From CAZWCX01 sp964632945 (GTDB lineage: Bacteria > Planctomycetota > MHYJ01 > WSZJ01 > CAZWCX01), in contig CAZWCX010000198.1 of NCBI GenBank assembly GCA_964632945.1, forward strand, positions 1 to 10,053: a stretch of DNA of 10,053 bases, given 5' to 3'. The position numbers and the translations under genes were made by a program. The first letter of the stretch is position 1; every line of letters starts with the position of its first letter. This document shows positions 1-7,126 of this stretch, piece by piece. Under the pieces are notes generated by a model that was not told the origin of the DNA, did no database searches, and saw nothing but the letters and a program-made list of their open reading frames with translations.

Positions 1-659
1 TTCAGGATCCGGGTCAGGCGACCGTTCACGTCGGTATCGTTCACGTTGATCTGGCTGGCGCAATCCACGACCTTCAGCATGAAGAAGTCGCCCGGATTGC
101 CGGGCGTGCGCCCGTAGGTGCCGGGGAACCCGCTGCGACCGGCGGCGGGACCCGAATACGCATACGGGGCCTGTCCGGAAATGCTCACGAGCCCGGCATG
201 GAAGGAAACGACGTCCGCCGCACCCGGATCCGCCGGGCTGCGGCCGTACTGCCGCTGCGTCGGCCCCGAAGGAGCGGCAACCGCCTCCTTGAACAGTTCG
301 CCGTAGAACCAGCGGTCAAAACCGCCGTCCACCAGGCCGGCCGGGAAGTTGACCCCCGCCCCGGCGTCCGCGTAGTTCGCCCCGGTGATCGTGTCGGTGT
401 GGGCATAGTGCCCGGACCACGCCTGCCGCTTCTCGCCGAACTGGATTTGACCCAGGGCGAAATCGACACCCCCGTGCGCAATCATCCGCGCCCTCACCTG
501 GTCGACGTAGCCGGCGGACATCTGTCGTTCCGTGCGCGTGATGCTCAGGAACGAGGTCCCGAGCACTCCGAGCAGGCAGATCACTCCCATCGACACCATC
601 AGAACATATCCTTGTCGGGACCGCGCGCGTGCGGGGGAGGGGTGAATACGGTCGGACAT
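1..659 (-). CDS. GspK/PilX-like minor pseudopilin, 3' end outside window
   Basis: The reading frame is open from an ATG at 659 to the left edge, giving 219 residues with no stop. The start is preceded by a GGAGGA site (complement of 666-671) six bases away. A basic N-terminus (residues 1-16) ends in RQG and is followed by one hydrophobic segment (about 18-38). Then comes a TRTERQM stretch and a helix with RARMIAHGGVDFAL, the usual pattern of GspK and PilX N-termini. Near the visible end, VVDCASQINVND (197-208) resembles the GspK segment where a D/E and small residues precede INLN. The Glu normally at position +5 after the prepilin Gly is absent, as is known for GspK-type pseudopilins. Family knowledge suggests it caps a type II secretion or type IV pilus-like pseudopilus in the inner membrane. 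The exact system is not shown here, because its partner genes would lie to the left. Confidence 0.75.
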   Translation of the reverse strand, partial: MSDRIHPSPARARSRQGYVLMVSMGVICLLGVLGTSFLSITRTERQMSAGYVDQVRARMIAHGGVDFALGQIQFGEKRQAWSGHYAHTDTITGANYADAGAGVNFPAGLVDGGFDRWFYGELFKEAVAAPSGPTQRQYGRSPADPGAADVVSFHAGLVSISGQAPYAYSGPAAGRSGFPGTYGRTPGNPGDFFMLKVVDCASQINVNDTDVNGRLTRIL

Positions 660-803
660 CGGGATTCCTCCGGAAGGGAAGCGGGACTCCACAGCCCCCT
701 TCTGTTCGGGATCCGCTCGTTTTCCTTTTGCCGCCATTCCGGATTTTTTCGCATCGGCGCGCACCCTCCGCGCGTCGGCGCCCCGGCGGGGTCCGGCCCG
801 TGC

Positions 804-832
804 TTGCCTTCCGGCGATCCTCCGGGTAGAGT
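804..832 (+). promoter_or_regulatory. Sigma70-like promoter for the pilin-protease gene
   Basis: TTGCCT at 804-809 and TAGAGT at 827-832 are separated by exactly 17 bases. They end 27 bases before the ATG at 860. The position, the spacing and the -35/-10 likeness support a housekeeping promoter driving the two-gene unit 860-2538. It lies in the 200-base divergent gap shared with the pseudopilin gene. No equally good promoter was found for the minus strand. Inference from sequence only. Confidence 0.5.
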
Positions 833-859
833 CCTGAGCATCGAAATCGGAGGAAGTGC

Positions 860-1894
860 ATGTTGCTTGAGCGTTTGCGTGGCGGTCGCCGTGCTGCCGG
901 CCAGACCGAAACGATCCTGGTCGTGGTCGGAATCGCCGTGGCCTTGCTGATCGGAACGACCATCTTCGGTCGGAAGATCGCCAGTTTCTTCGCGAAGAGG
1001 ACCGCGGATCTCGATGCGGGGACCCCGGCTTCGAAACCGGCCGACGGGGGGGAGGAGGATCAGTTCTTCGGGGTCCCTCTGGTGGATCCGGCGACGATCG
1101 CGATCCCGGCCGCGATCCAGGAGAGCGGCATCGTCTTCGATCCGAAATTCACCCCGCAACAGCAAGCCGCCTTCGTCGCCGCCCTTGCCCAACTCCCGAA
1201 GGCCCTGCAGGAACTGGCGCCCAAGACGCTGCAGTTCTCCACGCAGAAGAACGTGCAGGTGAACACGACCAGGCAGTTCATCATCATCGGCCCCTTTGCG
1301 CTCGATCCGAATGCCCCCGGGGCGATCAACGACTTCTTCGTGAAGACCACGGGCATCGACCCGGGGTTCACCGTCCCGCGGATCCTCTTCCATGAGATCG
1401 TCCACGTCTTCCACAAGCAGAACTCGGGGATCGTGGATCCTCTCTTTTCCGACTTCGACTCCCGGAAAGGGAAGTTGGAGTCGGACGAGCAGTTCGTGGT
1501 CGCGCAGTTCGCCATCGAAGCCGTCGAAGCGGAGATCAAGAAGCTCGCGAAGAAGAAGGGGAAGGAGGCGTTCGACCAGGACGGCCTCCCCAATCCGGAA
1601 GTGTTCGGCCAGATCCTCGACGAAAACCCGGACCTGAAAAAGGACCTGCAGGAGGCGCAGCGGGAAATCTCCGCTCGCCTGGAGGCCTTCGGGTTCCCCA
1701 GTCGCTTCCCGGGGGACGATCACGCGATCAAGAATCCGCGCGAGGCTTTCGCCATCGCGGTGGAGATCGCCAAGTTTCAGCCGGACAAGTTCCGCGAGTT
1801 CCGGGAGAAGGCGAACGACTCGGATCCCTCGAACGACGTTCTGTCCCCGGAGTTGATTCAGTTCATCGACGACCATCCCGAACTCTTGAAGTGA
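860..1894 (+). CDS. Flp-pilin-like membrane anchor joined to a putative HExxH zinc metalloprotease
   Basis: The 344-residue protein starts at an ATG with GGAGGA at 849-854, five bases upstream. Residues 1-14 are basic and end in AAG. Residues 15-44 (QTETILVVVGI, then a hydrophobic stretch to GRKIASFF) resemble the Flp/class III prepilin signal, with a Glu at +3 instead of the usual +5. After a Gly/Asp-rich linker comes a soluble domain with HEIVH at 178-182, a classic zincin active-site motif. Further on, NPREAFAIAVE (292-302) and a C-terminal FIDDHPELL resemble the segment of anthrax lethal factor-like zincins that supplies the third zinc ligand, making E295 the best candidate. E207 or E210 are alternatives. 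A charged, Lys/Glu-rich helical insert (about 205-260) lies between. The predicted role is an extracytoplasmic, membrane-tethered peptidase of unknown substrate. Activity is inferred, not shown. The gene is 11 bases upstream of the next one, so the two are probably co-transcribed. Confidence 0.7.
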   Translation: MLLERLRGGRRAAGQTETILVVVGIAVALLIGTTIFGRKIASFFAKRTADLDAGTPASKPADGGEEDQFFGVPLVDPATIAIPAAIQESGIVFDPKFTPQQQAAFVAALAQLPKALQELAPKTLQFSTQKNVQVNTTRQFIIIGPFALDPNAPGAINDFFVKTTGIDPGFTVPRILFHEIVHVFHKQNSGIVDPLFSDFDSRKGKLESDEQFVVAQFAIEAVEAEIKKLAKKKGKEAFDQDGLPNPEVFGQILDENPDLKKDLQEAQREISARLEAFGFPSRFPGDDHAIKNPREAFAIAVEIAKFQPDKFREFREKANDSDPSNDVLSPELIQFIDDHPELLK

Positions 1895-1905
1895 GGTCCG
1901 CCGTC

Positions 1906-2538
1906 ATGGAGATCCGCATCCTGTTCGTGGCCCTCGCGGTCCTGGCCCTTGTCGCGGGGGTCGCCCGCGGTCAGCAGGGGAAGGAAAAGCCCCGGGATTG
2001 GTCGTGGTTGGCGCCGGGAACGACGACACGGGAGCAGGTGGTCGACCGAATGGGGCCGCCCGCCGCCACGTTCAAGCGCTCGCAGCTCCGCGGACGCCTC
2101 GAGGTGGAACCGCGCTCGGAAGGGGAGGGGGCCTTCGGCCGGCGACCCCGCACCGGGCCGGAGTCTCACGTCGAAGTCGGAGTCCTGTCCTATCCCCGAG
2201 TGGGGGACGAGGTCCACGACAACGTGCTCGTCTTCCGGGGCGATCGGCTCCTGTATGCGGTCGTGCGTCCCGGGGAGCACGAAGAGGCGGTGACCGACAT
2301 CGAGAAGAAGTTCGGCGCCCCGCGCACGATTCGCATCGAGGTGACGGACGGCTGCGAAGTCGAGACGACCCTCGCGCTGGTCTATGCCGCCTCGCGGACG
2401 GCGTTTCTGGCCGCGGAGTCGGCCTCCGGCTGCTCGGAATGCAAACGCAAGATCGTCTGGGCCGGCCCGGCGGACTTCGCGCCCGATCTCGAAGGCGTGG
2501 AGTGGTCGTTGCCGGAAGCCCCGAAGCCGGAGAAGTAG
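1906..2538 (+). CDS. Exported protein with SmpA/OmlA (BamE)-like segment
   Basis: The 210-residue protein has a hydrophobic N-terminal signal (about 1-22, ending VARG), so it is probably exported. ATG 1906 is chosen over an in-frame GTG at 1891 because GAGGT at 1893-1897 sits eight bases upstream of the ATG and because the signal peptide begins there. Residues 35-52 (WLAPGTTTREQVVDRMGP) match the start of SmpA/OmlA-type domains, in which a short 'G-T-T-x-x-x-V' turn leads into a helix and 'lG.P'. A second similar helix-then-'FGAP' motif occurs at about 125-135, so the fold may be duplicated. Cys150, Cys176 and Cys179 (GCSEC) could form a disulfide or bind metal. There is no lipobox Cys at the cleavage site, so it is probably periplasmic rather than a lipoprotein. 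It may assist the protease encoded just upstream. Function unknown. Confidence 0.7.
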   Translation: MEIRILFVALAVLALVAGVARGQQGKEKPRDWSWLAPGTTTREQVVDRMGPPAATFKRSQLRGRLEVEPRSEGEGAFGRRPRTGPESHVEVGVLSYPRVGDEVHDNVLVFRGDRLLYAVVRPGEHEEAVTDIEKKFGAPRTIRIEVTDGCEVETTLALVYAASRTAFLAAESASGCSECKRKIVWAGPADFAPDLEGVEWSLPEAPKPEK

Positions 2539-2540
2539 AC

Positions 2541-2572
2541 GTCCGCCGCCGAGTCGGCCCGGGCGGGCGGAC
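2541..2572 (+). terminator. Hairpin after the protease / SmpA-like unit
   Basis: A 7-bp inverted repeat, GTCCGCC at 2541-2547 and GGCGGAC at 2566-2572, begins two bases after the stop codon. The loop can form an additional small GCCG/CGGC stem. No T-tract follows, so a classic intrinsic terminator is not proven. In GC-rich genomes such hairpins often mark transcript 3' ends. Confidence 0.35.
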
Positions 2573-2666
2573 GGGCCCGCGTTCCCCCTCCCCGTGCTTC
2601 CCCCGGGCCTCGCCCCCCGGCTTCCGCCGGCCCGCCGACGCCCCCGGCGACCGGCGGATTTTGGAA

Positions 2667-2695
2667 TTGCCGCATCGCGTCACATCGACTACGAT
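2667..2695 (+). promoter_or_regulatory. Sigma70-like promoter for the glyoxylate-shunt operon
   Basis: TTGCCG at 2667-2672 and TACGAT at 2690-2695 are spaced by 17 bases in a locally AT-richer patch of an otherwise very GC-rich gap. The -35 element shares TTGCC with the promoter at 804. Transcription would start near 2702, leaving a leader of about 180 bases before aceB. No clear operator palindrome overlaps it. Confidence 0.5.
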
Positions 2696-2880
2696 AGCGG
2701 TGTGAGGGAAGTCCCGGGCGTGATTCGTCGCCGGCGCCGCAACCCTGCGGTGCGGCAGCCGCAACCGTCCCTTGCGACGGGTCCGGGACCTCCCGCGGGG
2801 AAGGCGCAGGACGCGACCGGCGGATCCGCACGCGTGCCGCCCCCGGATCCCGCGACTCCGCCGGAGAGGAGGGAGCGAAA

Positions 2881-4785
2881 ATGGCAGCGCGAATCGAACT
2901 CCGCGCGGGCGTCCTGCCGGCGTATGCGGACGTCCTCACTCCCGCCGTGATGGCGGCGCTCCATGCCCTCGCGCCTCTCAACCGCGACCGACGGGAGATG
3001 ATGGACGCCCGGATCCGGCGACGGAGGGAGCGCGCCCGGGAAGGCCGACGGATCGACTTCCTCGATCCGGCCGCGAAGATCCCGCGCACGACGATCACGG
3101 TCCAGGACGCGCGCGACGGGAAGTTCGAGGGCCCGGAGATTCCTCCGGACCTCCAGCGGCAGTGGATCCAGGGCACCGGCCCCGCCACACGGCCGCGCGC
3201 CGGCCTGGAGACCGGGTTGCGCAATGTGGCGTACGCCCTCCTGTCCGGCGCCGACGGCTGGATGTTCGACGGCGAGGATGCGCTGGGACAGGTCGACACC
3301 ATGTCGCTCGACAACCAGCGCAATCTGAAGAAGGCGATCGCGGGCGATCCGACGTTCCTGGCGATCGCGGAGCGCGTCGCGGAGGAAATGAACGAGTGGT
3401 CCGCCGGATTCTTCGGGCGGGCGATCATCGGTGACGTGCGGGAGCAGCTCTCCTTCACGACCCGGATCTATCGCGCGCGGGGGCTTCACCTCGACGACCG
3501 CCACGTGCGGGAGACGGGCGGCGACGGGTTCTCGGCCTCCATCGTCGACCTCGTGCTGTACGTGGTCAACAACCTCGACGCGCTCCAGGCGGCGGGGTCC
3601 TCGGTCGTCCTCTACCTCCCCAAGATCCAGACCGCCGGGGAAGCGGCCCTCTGGAACGACCTATTGACGGCGCTCGAAGGGCATCTGCGGCTTTCCGCCG
3701 GGACCCTCAAGGCGTACGTGCTGGTCGAGCAGATCGAAGCGTGCTTCCAGTTGATGGAGATCCGCGCCGCCCTCGGGGTCCATTTCGTGGGCTACAACAC
3801 GGGGCGCTGGGACTACATCAACAGCGTCGCCGACGCGCTCTCCTGGGACCGCTCCTTCGTCAATCCGAACATCGACGCCATCGGCATGACCTACGGCTAC
3901 ATGCGGACGTACGAGGATCGCGTGCGCCGCGCGGTCAACACCCCGGATCGGAACGGCCGGTTCGCCCTCTGGCAAGGGGGGATGGAGCCCAACATCCCGG
4001 TCGGCTCCAAGGCGGGGGTCGAGGCGGGAATGAAGAAGGCGGTCGCCGGGGGCGAGCGGGAGCAGCGCGAGGGGGCGAGCGGGAAGTGGGTGGCCCACTG
4101 GAAGATGGTTCATATCGTGCGCCCGGTATGGGAACGAGCGGGCCAGGACAACCAGCTCGGACGACGGTTCCCGCGCCTGACGTACACCGCGGAGGATGCC
4201 GCCGGCCTGACGCTGCTCGAACCGGCGCCGCGGACCGTGCGCGGGGCGCGCGACCTGCTCAGCGTCGCCCTGCAGTACGGCAACGCCTTCGAACGGGGAT
4301 ACCAGGCCGCCGCCTTGAAACCGGCCGACTACTTCGGCAACGACGACGTCCTCTACCTGATGGAAGACATGGCGACCGGGGAGATCCGGGTCAGCATCCT
4401 CTGGGAGTGGCTGCACAAGGGGGCGACGTTCAACGAGGACGATGCCGGCACGGGCATTCGCGCGGGCGACGCGTTCACCCGGCCGCTCTTTGCGAGGCTT
4501 CTGGACGAGGAATACGCCAAGCTCCGCGCCGCCCGCGACCGGGACGTGCACGACGACTCCAAGGAAACCACCCTTCCGATCGCCCGGGAGATCGTGGCAG
4601 CCTGCGTCCTCGCGGACGTCAAGGCCCCGTGGACCATCGATCTCCTCAATCTCAATCTCGATGCTCAAGACCTGGACGAGGCCCGCAAGCGCATTCGCCG
4701 CTACTTCGACTCCTTCGGGGCCGACGGCACCCGCACGACTTGGAATCTCGACTTCGACGCTTCACGCGAGGGGAGGAATCCATGA
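2881..4785 (+). CDS. aceB: Malate synthase (divergent, isoform A-like)
   Basis: It condenses glyoxylate with acetyl-CoA to malate in the cytoplasm, the second step of the glyoxylate bypass. The protein is 634 residues; classic malate synthase A is about 530. Visible motifs are: a FDGEDA segment at 129-134 in place of the family's usual ADFEDS; RARGLHL at 198-204, the catalytic-arginine motif; E283 in VEQIEACF; and D311 in GYNTGRWDYI. E283 and D311 are the expected Mg2+ ligands, 28 residues apart as in malate synthase G. WVAH follows a Glu/Arg-rich stretch, with Trp where Pro is usual. LMEDMATGE at 493-501 carries the probable catalytic D496. The start follows AGGAGGG at seven bases. The stop overlaps the start of the isocitrate lyase gene, which confirms the pathway. 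All key catalytic residues are present, so it should be active. The extra length and altered motifs mark a distinct subgroup. Confidence 0.93.
   Translation: MAARIELRAGVLPAYADVLTPAVMAALHALAPLNRDRREMMDARIRRRRERAREGRRIDFLDPAAKIPRTTITVQDARDGKFEGPEIPPDLQRQWIQGTGPATRPRAGLETGLRNVAYALLSGADGWMFDGEDALGQVDTMSLDNQRNLKKAIAGDPTFLAIAERVAEEMNEWSAGFFGRAIIGDVREQLSFTTRIYRARGLHLDDRHVRETGGDGFSASIVDLVLYVVNNLDALQAAGSSVVLYLPKIQTAGEAALWNDLLTALEGHLRLSAGTLKAYVLVEQIEACFQLMEIRAALGVHFVGYNTGRWDYINSVADALSWDRSFVNPNIDAIGMTYGYMRTYEDRVRRAVNTPDRNGRFALWQGGMEPNIPVGSKAGVEAGMKKAVAGGEREQREGASGKWVAHWKMVHIVRPVWERAGQDNQLGRRFPRLTYTAEDAAGLTLLEPAPRTVRGARDLLSVALQYGNAFERGYQAAALKPADYFGNDDVLYLMEDMATGEIRVSILWEWLHKGATFNEDDAGTGIRAGDAFTRPLFARLLDEEYAKLRAARDRDVHDDSKETTLPIAREIVAACVLADVKAPWTIDLLNLNLDAQDLDEARKRIRRYFDSFGADGTRTTWNLDFDASREGRNP
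4771..4777 (+). promoter_or_regulatory. Ribosome binding site and ATGA coupling for aceA
   Basis: GGGAGGA lies at 4771-4777 inside the last codons of aceB. The start ATG at 4782-4784 overlaps the aceB stop TGA at 4783-4785. This 4-base overlap indicates translational coupling and fixes the aceA start. Reading further upstream in the same frame gives only Arg/Gly/Pro-rich sequence shadowing aceB. Confidence 0.85.
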
Positions 4786-7049
4786 ATCCGTTCGATCAGG
4801 AACTCCGCGACACTCAGGCATGGTTCGACAGCCCGAGGTTCAAGGGGATCACCCGCCTCTACTCGGCGCGTCAGGTGGTCGAGCAGCGCGGCACGATCCG
4901 CAGCGACTACACGGTCGCCCGCACCGCGGCGTCCGCCTTCTACGCCCGGCTTCGCGAGCTCTTCGAACGCAAGTCGAGCATCACCACGTTCGGCCCCTAT
5001 TCGCCGGGGCAGGCGGTCGCGATCAAACGGATGGGCATCGAAGGGATCTACCTCGGCGGCTGGGCAACCTCGGCCAAGGGGTCGACGACCGAAGACCCCG
5101 GTCCCGATCTCGCGAGCTATCCGTTGAGCCAGGTGCCCGACGAGGCCGCCGGTCTCGTGCGCGCCCTGCTCACGGCCGACCGCAACCAGCACTACCTGCG
5201 CTCGCGAATGAGCGCCGAGCAACGAAATGCCACGCCGGCCTACGACTATCGTCCGTTCATCATCGCGGACGCCGACACGGGCCACGGCGGCGACCCCCAC
5301 GTTCGCAACCTGATTCGCCGGTTCGTCGAGGCCGGCGTCCCCGGCTACCACATCGAGGACCAGCGCCCCGGCACGAAGAAGTGCGGGCACCAGGGAGGCA
5401 AGGTCCTGGTGGCCTCCGATGAACAGATCAAGAGGCTCAATGCGGCGCGATTCCAACTCGACGTCATGGGGGTGGAGGGGATCATCGTCGCGCGCACGGA
5501 CGCCGAGGCCGCCACCCTCATCGACGGACGCGGTGACGAGCGCGACCAGCCCTATCTCCTGGGCGTGACGAACGTGAACGTCCCCTCGTACAAGACCTGC
5601 ATGCTGGCCCTGCTCAAGCGCTTGCACGATGCCGGAATCGCGGAGCTGAACGGATTCCACCTCTATGCCATTTCCGACGAGGAGTACCGGTCGGTCGATC
5701 CGTGGTTCGAACGCGCCGGGATCGCCACCCTGATCAAGGAAGGGACGGCGGTACACGCGAAGGGGAACTCCCTGTCGGTCGAGGCATTGGTCGACAAGGT
5801 CACCAACCGCCTGCTCGACGCCTGGGAGGCGGAGGCCGGTCTCAAGACCTACTCCGAAGCCGTCGGAGACGTGATGGAATTCCGCTCGCGGGAGGGCGAG
5901 GAGTTCGCCATCGACGTCAAGGAGTGGCGCAAGTTCGCGGATCACGCCTCGTTGCAGGCCGCCAAGGACAAGGCGCGCACGCTGGGAATCCATGTGATCT
6001 GGGACTGTGAGCGGGCCACGACGCCCGAAGGGTACTACCAGGTCCAGGGGGGGATCGACTATGCGATCGCCAAGTCCCTGGCGGTCGCCCCGTTCGCCGA
6101 CATCCTCTGGATGGAGACGAAGACGGCGGACCTCGAGGATGCCAGGCGCTTCGCGAAGGCGATTCACGCCGCGTTCCCCGAGAAGATGCTCGCGTACAAT
6201 CTCTCGCCGTCGTTCAACTGGGACACCACGGGGATGAGCGACGACGAGATGCGGCGCTTCCCGGAGGAATTGGGCCGGTTGGGATACGTGTTCAACTTCA
6301 TCACCTACGGCGGGCACCAGGTCGACGGCCTTGCGGGCGAGGAGTTCGCGACCGCGCTGCGCCAGGACGGCATGCTCGCGCTGGCGCGCCTGCAGCGGAA
6401 GATCCGCCTGGTCGAGTCGCCGTACAAGACCCCGCAGACCCTGGTCGGCGGACCCCGCCTGGACGGGGCCTTGGCGGCTTCCTCGGGGCGGACCGCGACG
6501 ACCCGCGCGATGGGGAAGGGGTCTACTCAGCACCAGCACCTCGTCCTCACCGAAGTGCCGCCCAAGCTCCTGGAAGAGTGGCTGGCGCTTTGGTCCGAGC
6601 ACTACAAGCTGCCCGTCAAGCTGCGCGTCCGCCTGCGGCCGCACCGCGCCGGGTCGGAATTGCTCGAACTCGCCATCCATGGCGCCGCCGACGCCCGCGT
6701 CGCGAACGTCATCTTCGCGCCCATCCAGGACCGTCGCGGGCGCACCATCCTCTCGGTGCGGGACCAGAACACCCACGACATGGCCCTGCGCCAGAAGCGC
6801 CTGATGACCCTCATCCACCTGTACCTGGTCCACCGCTACAAGGCGGACTCGGTCCACTACGTCAGCCCGACCGAAGACAACCAGTACCAGACCGCGAAAA
6901 TGAAGTCGCACGGCATCTTCCGCGAGGTCAACAACGAGGTCGGCCAGATCATCGTGGCGGAGGTGAACCACGACCGCATCGCGGAACTGCTGCGACCGGA
7001 TCGGGAGGCGCTCGGCGCCCTCATCGCCAAGCGCGGGGAGGCCCGGTAG
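4782..7049 (+). CDS. aceA: Isocitrate lyase, long ICL2 type with C-terminal regulatory domain
   Basis: It cleaves isocitrate to succinate and glyoxylate, the first step of the glyoxylate bypass. In mycobacteria this enzyme class also acts as a methylisocitrate lyase. The protein is 755 residues, against about 430 for short ICL1 and about 766 for M. tuberculosis ICL2. From memory it resembles ICL2 along its whole length: FDSPRFKGI, TFGPYSPGQAV, FIIADADTGHGGDPHVRN, and VARTDAEAA. The catalytic signature KKCGH is intact at 199-203 (C201). Residues from about 590 to 755, after GKGSTQHQH, correspond to the ICL2 C-terminal domain. In M. tuberculosis that domain has a GNAT-like fold and binds acetyl-CoA or propionyl-CoA to activate the lyase. 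Here allosteric control is inferred from that similarity. M. tuberculosis H37Rv has the gene split in two; this copy is intact. It is co-transcribed with and translationally coupled to aceB. Confidence 0.96.
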   Translation: MNPFDQELRDTQAWFDSPRFKGITRLYSARQVVEQRGTIRSDYTVARTAASAFYARLRELFERKSSITTFGPYSPGQAVAIKRMGIEGIYLGGWATSAKGSTTEDPGPDLASYPLSQVPDEAAGLVRALLTADRNQHYLRSRMSAEQRNATPAYDYRPFIIADADTGHGGDPHVRNLIRRFVEAGVPGYHIEDQRPGTKKCGHQGGKVLVASDEQIKRLNAARFQLDVMGVEGIIVARTDAEAATLIDGRGDERDQPYLLGVTNVNVPSYKTCMLALLKRLHDAGIAELNGFHLYAISDEEYRSVDPWFERAGIATLIKEGTAVHAKGNSLSVEALVDKVTNRLLDAWEAEAGLKTYSEAVGDVMEFRSREGEEFAIDVKEWRKFADHASLQAAKDKARTLGIHVIWDCERATTPEGYYQVQGGIDYAIAKSLAVAPFADILWMETKTADLEDARRFAKAIHAAFPEKMLAYNLSPSFNWDTTGMSDDEMRRFPEELGRLGYVFNFITYGGHQVDGLAGEEFATALRQDGMLALARLQRKIRLVESPYKTPQTLVGGPRLDGALAASSGRTATTRAMGKGSTQHQHLVLTEVPPKLLEEWLALWSEHYKLPVKLRVRLRPHRAGSELLELAIHGAADARVANVIFAPIQDRRGRTILSVRDQNTHDMALRQKRLMTLIHLYLVHRYKADSVHYVSPTEDNQYQTAKMKSHGIFREVNNEVGQIIVAEVNHDRIAELLRPDREALGALIAKRGEAR

Positions 7050-7083
7050 GGTACCGAGCCGCGGGACCGGGGGCGGCGGCGTA

Positions 7084-7104
7084 GGTGCGGGCCCGCCCCG
7101 CACC
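7084..7104. terminator. Perfect 8-bp hairpin between convergent genes
   Basis: GGTGCGGG at 7084-7091 pairs perfectly with CCCGCACC at 7097-7104 around a five-base loop. It lies 35 bases after the aceA stop and 22 bases from the end of the oppositely directed membrane-protein gene, so it could serve both. There is no T-tract on either strand, so Rho-independent action is uncertain. Confidence 0.5.
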
Positions 7105-7126
7105 CCGGGTCACGCGGGTCATCTCG

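Larger units (their letters stand above)
2539..2880. other. 342-base intergenic region / aceB leader
   Basis: There is no convincing gene here. Frames that stay open are rich in Arg, Pro and Gly, typical of GC-rich non-coding DNA, and lack a ribosome binding site. The left part holds a hairpin, C-rich runs and a small stem at 2617-2630. The middle holds a promoter at 2667-2695. The remaining roughly 175-180 bases would be an untranslated leader for the glyoxylate-shunt operon. That leader contains a possible 6-bp stem, GCCGCA at 2736-2741 with TGCGGC at 2751-2756. It ends in a strong AGGAGGG site at 2867-2873, seven bases before the ATG. No known riboswitch was recognised. Confidence 0.6.

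Noticed and set aside
198..950. 250-residue plus-strand frame over the pseudopilin gene
   Set aside because: It overlaps the GspK-like gene in antisense and then crosses the intergenic promoter; its composition is Arg/Pro-rich with no start signal.
599..1876. 425-residue open frame on the minus strand opposite the pilin-protease gene
   Set aside because: The plus-strand frame has a promoter, a ribosome site, a membrane helix and HExxH; the antisense frame is Arg/Asp/Leu-rich with no recognisable motif, and its 3' part runs through the divergent promoter gap.
2384..2950. Open frame spanning the gap before aceB
   Set aside because: It overlaps the end of the SmpA-like gene and the start of aceB, is Arg/Pro-rich and has no ribosome site.
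3741..4781. N-terminal extension of the lyase frame inside aceB
   Set aside because: The sequence is Arg/Gly/Pro-rich shadow of aceB; the strong ribosome site and homology start at 4782.
4701..7103. 800-residue open frame on the minus strand opposite aceA
   Set aside because: It is the antisense shadow of a highly conserved lyase gene; long antisense frames are common in GC-rich coding DNA, and its protein shows no recognisable motif.
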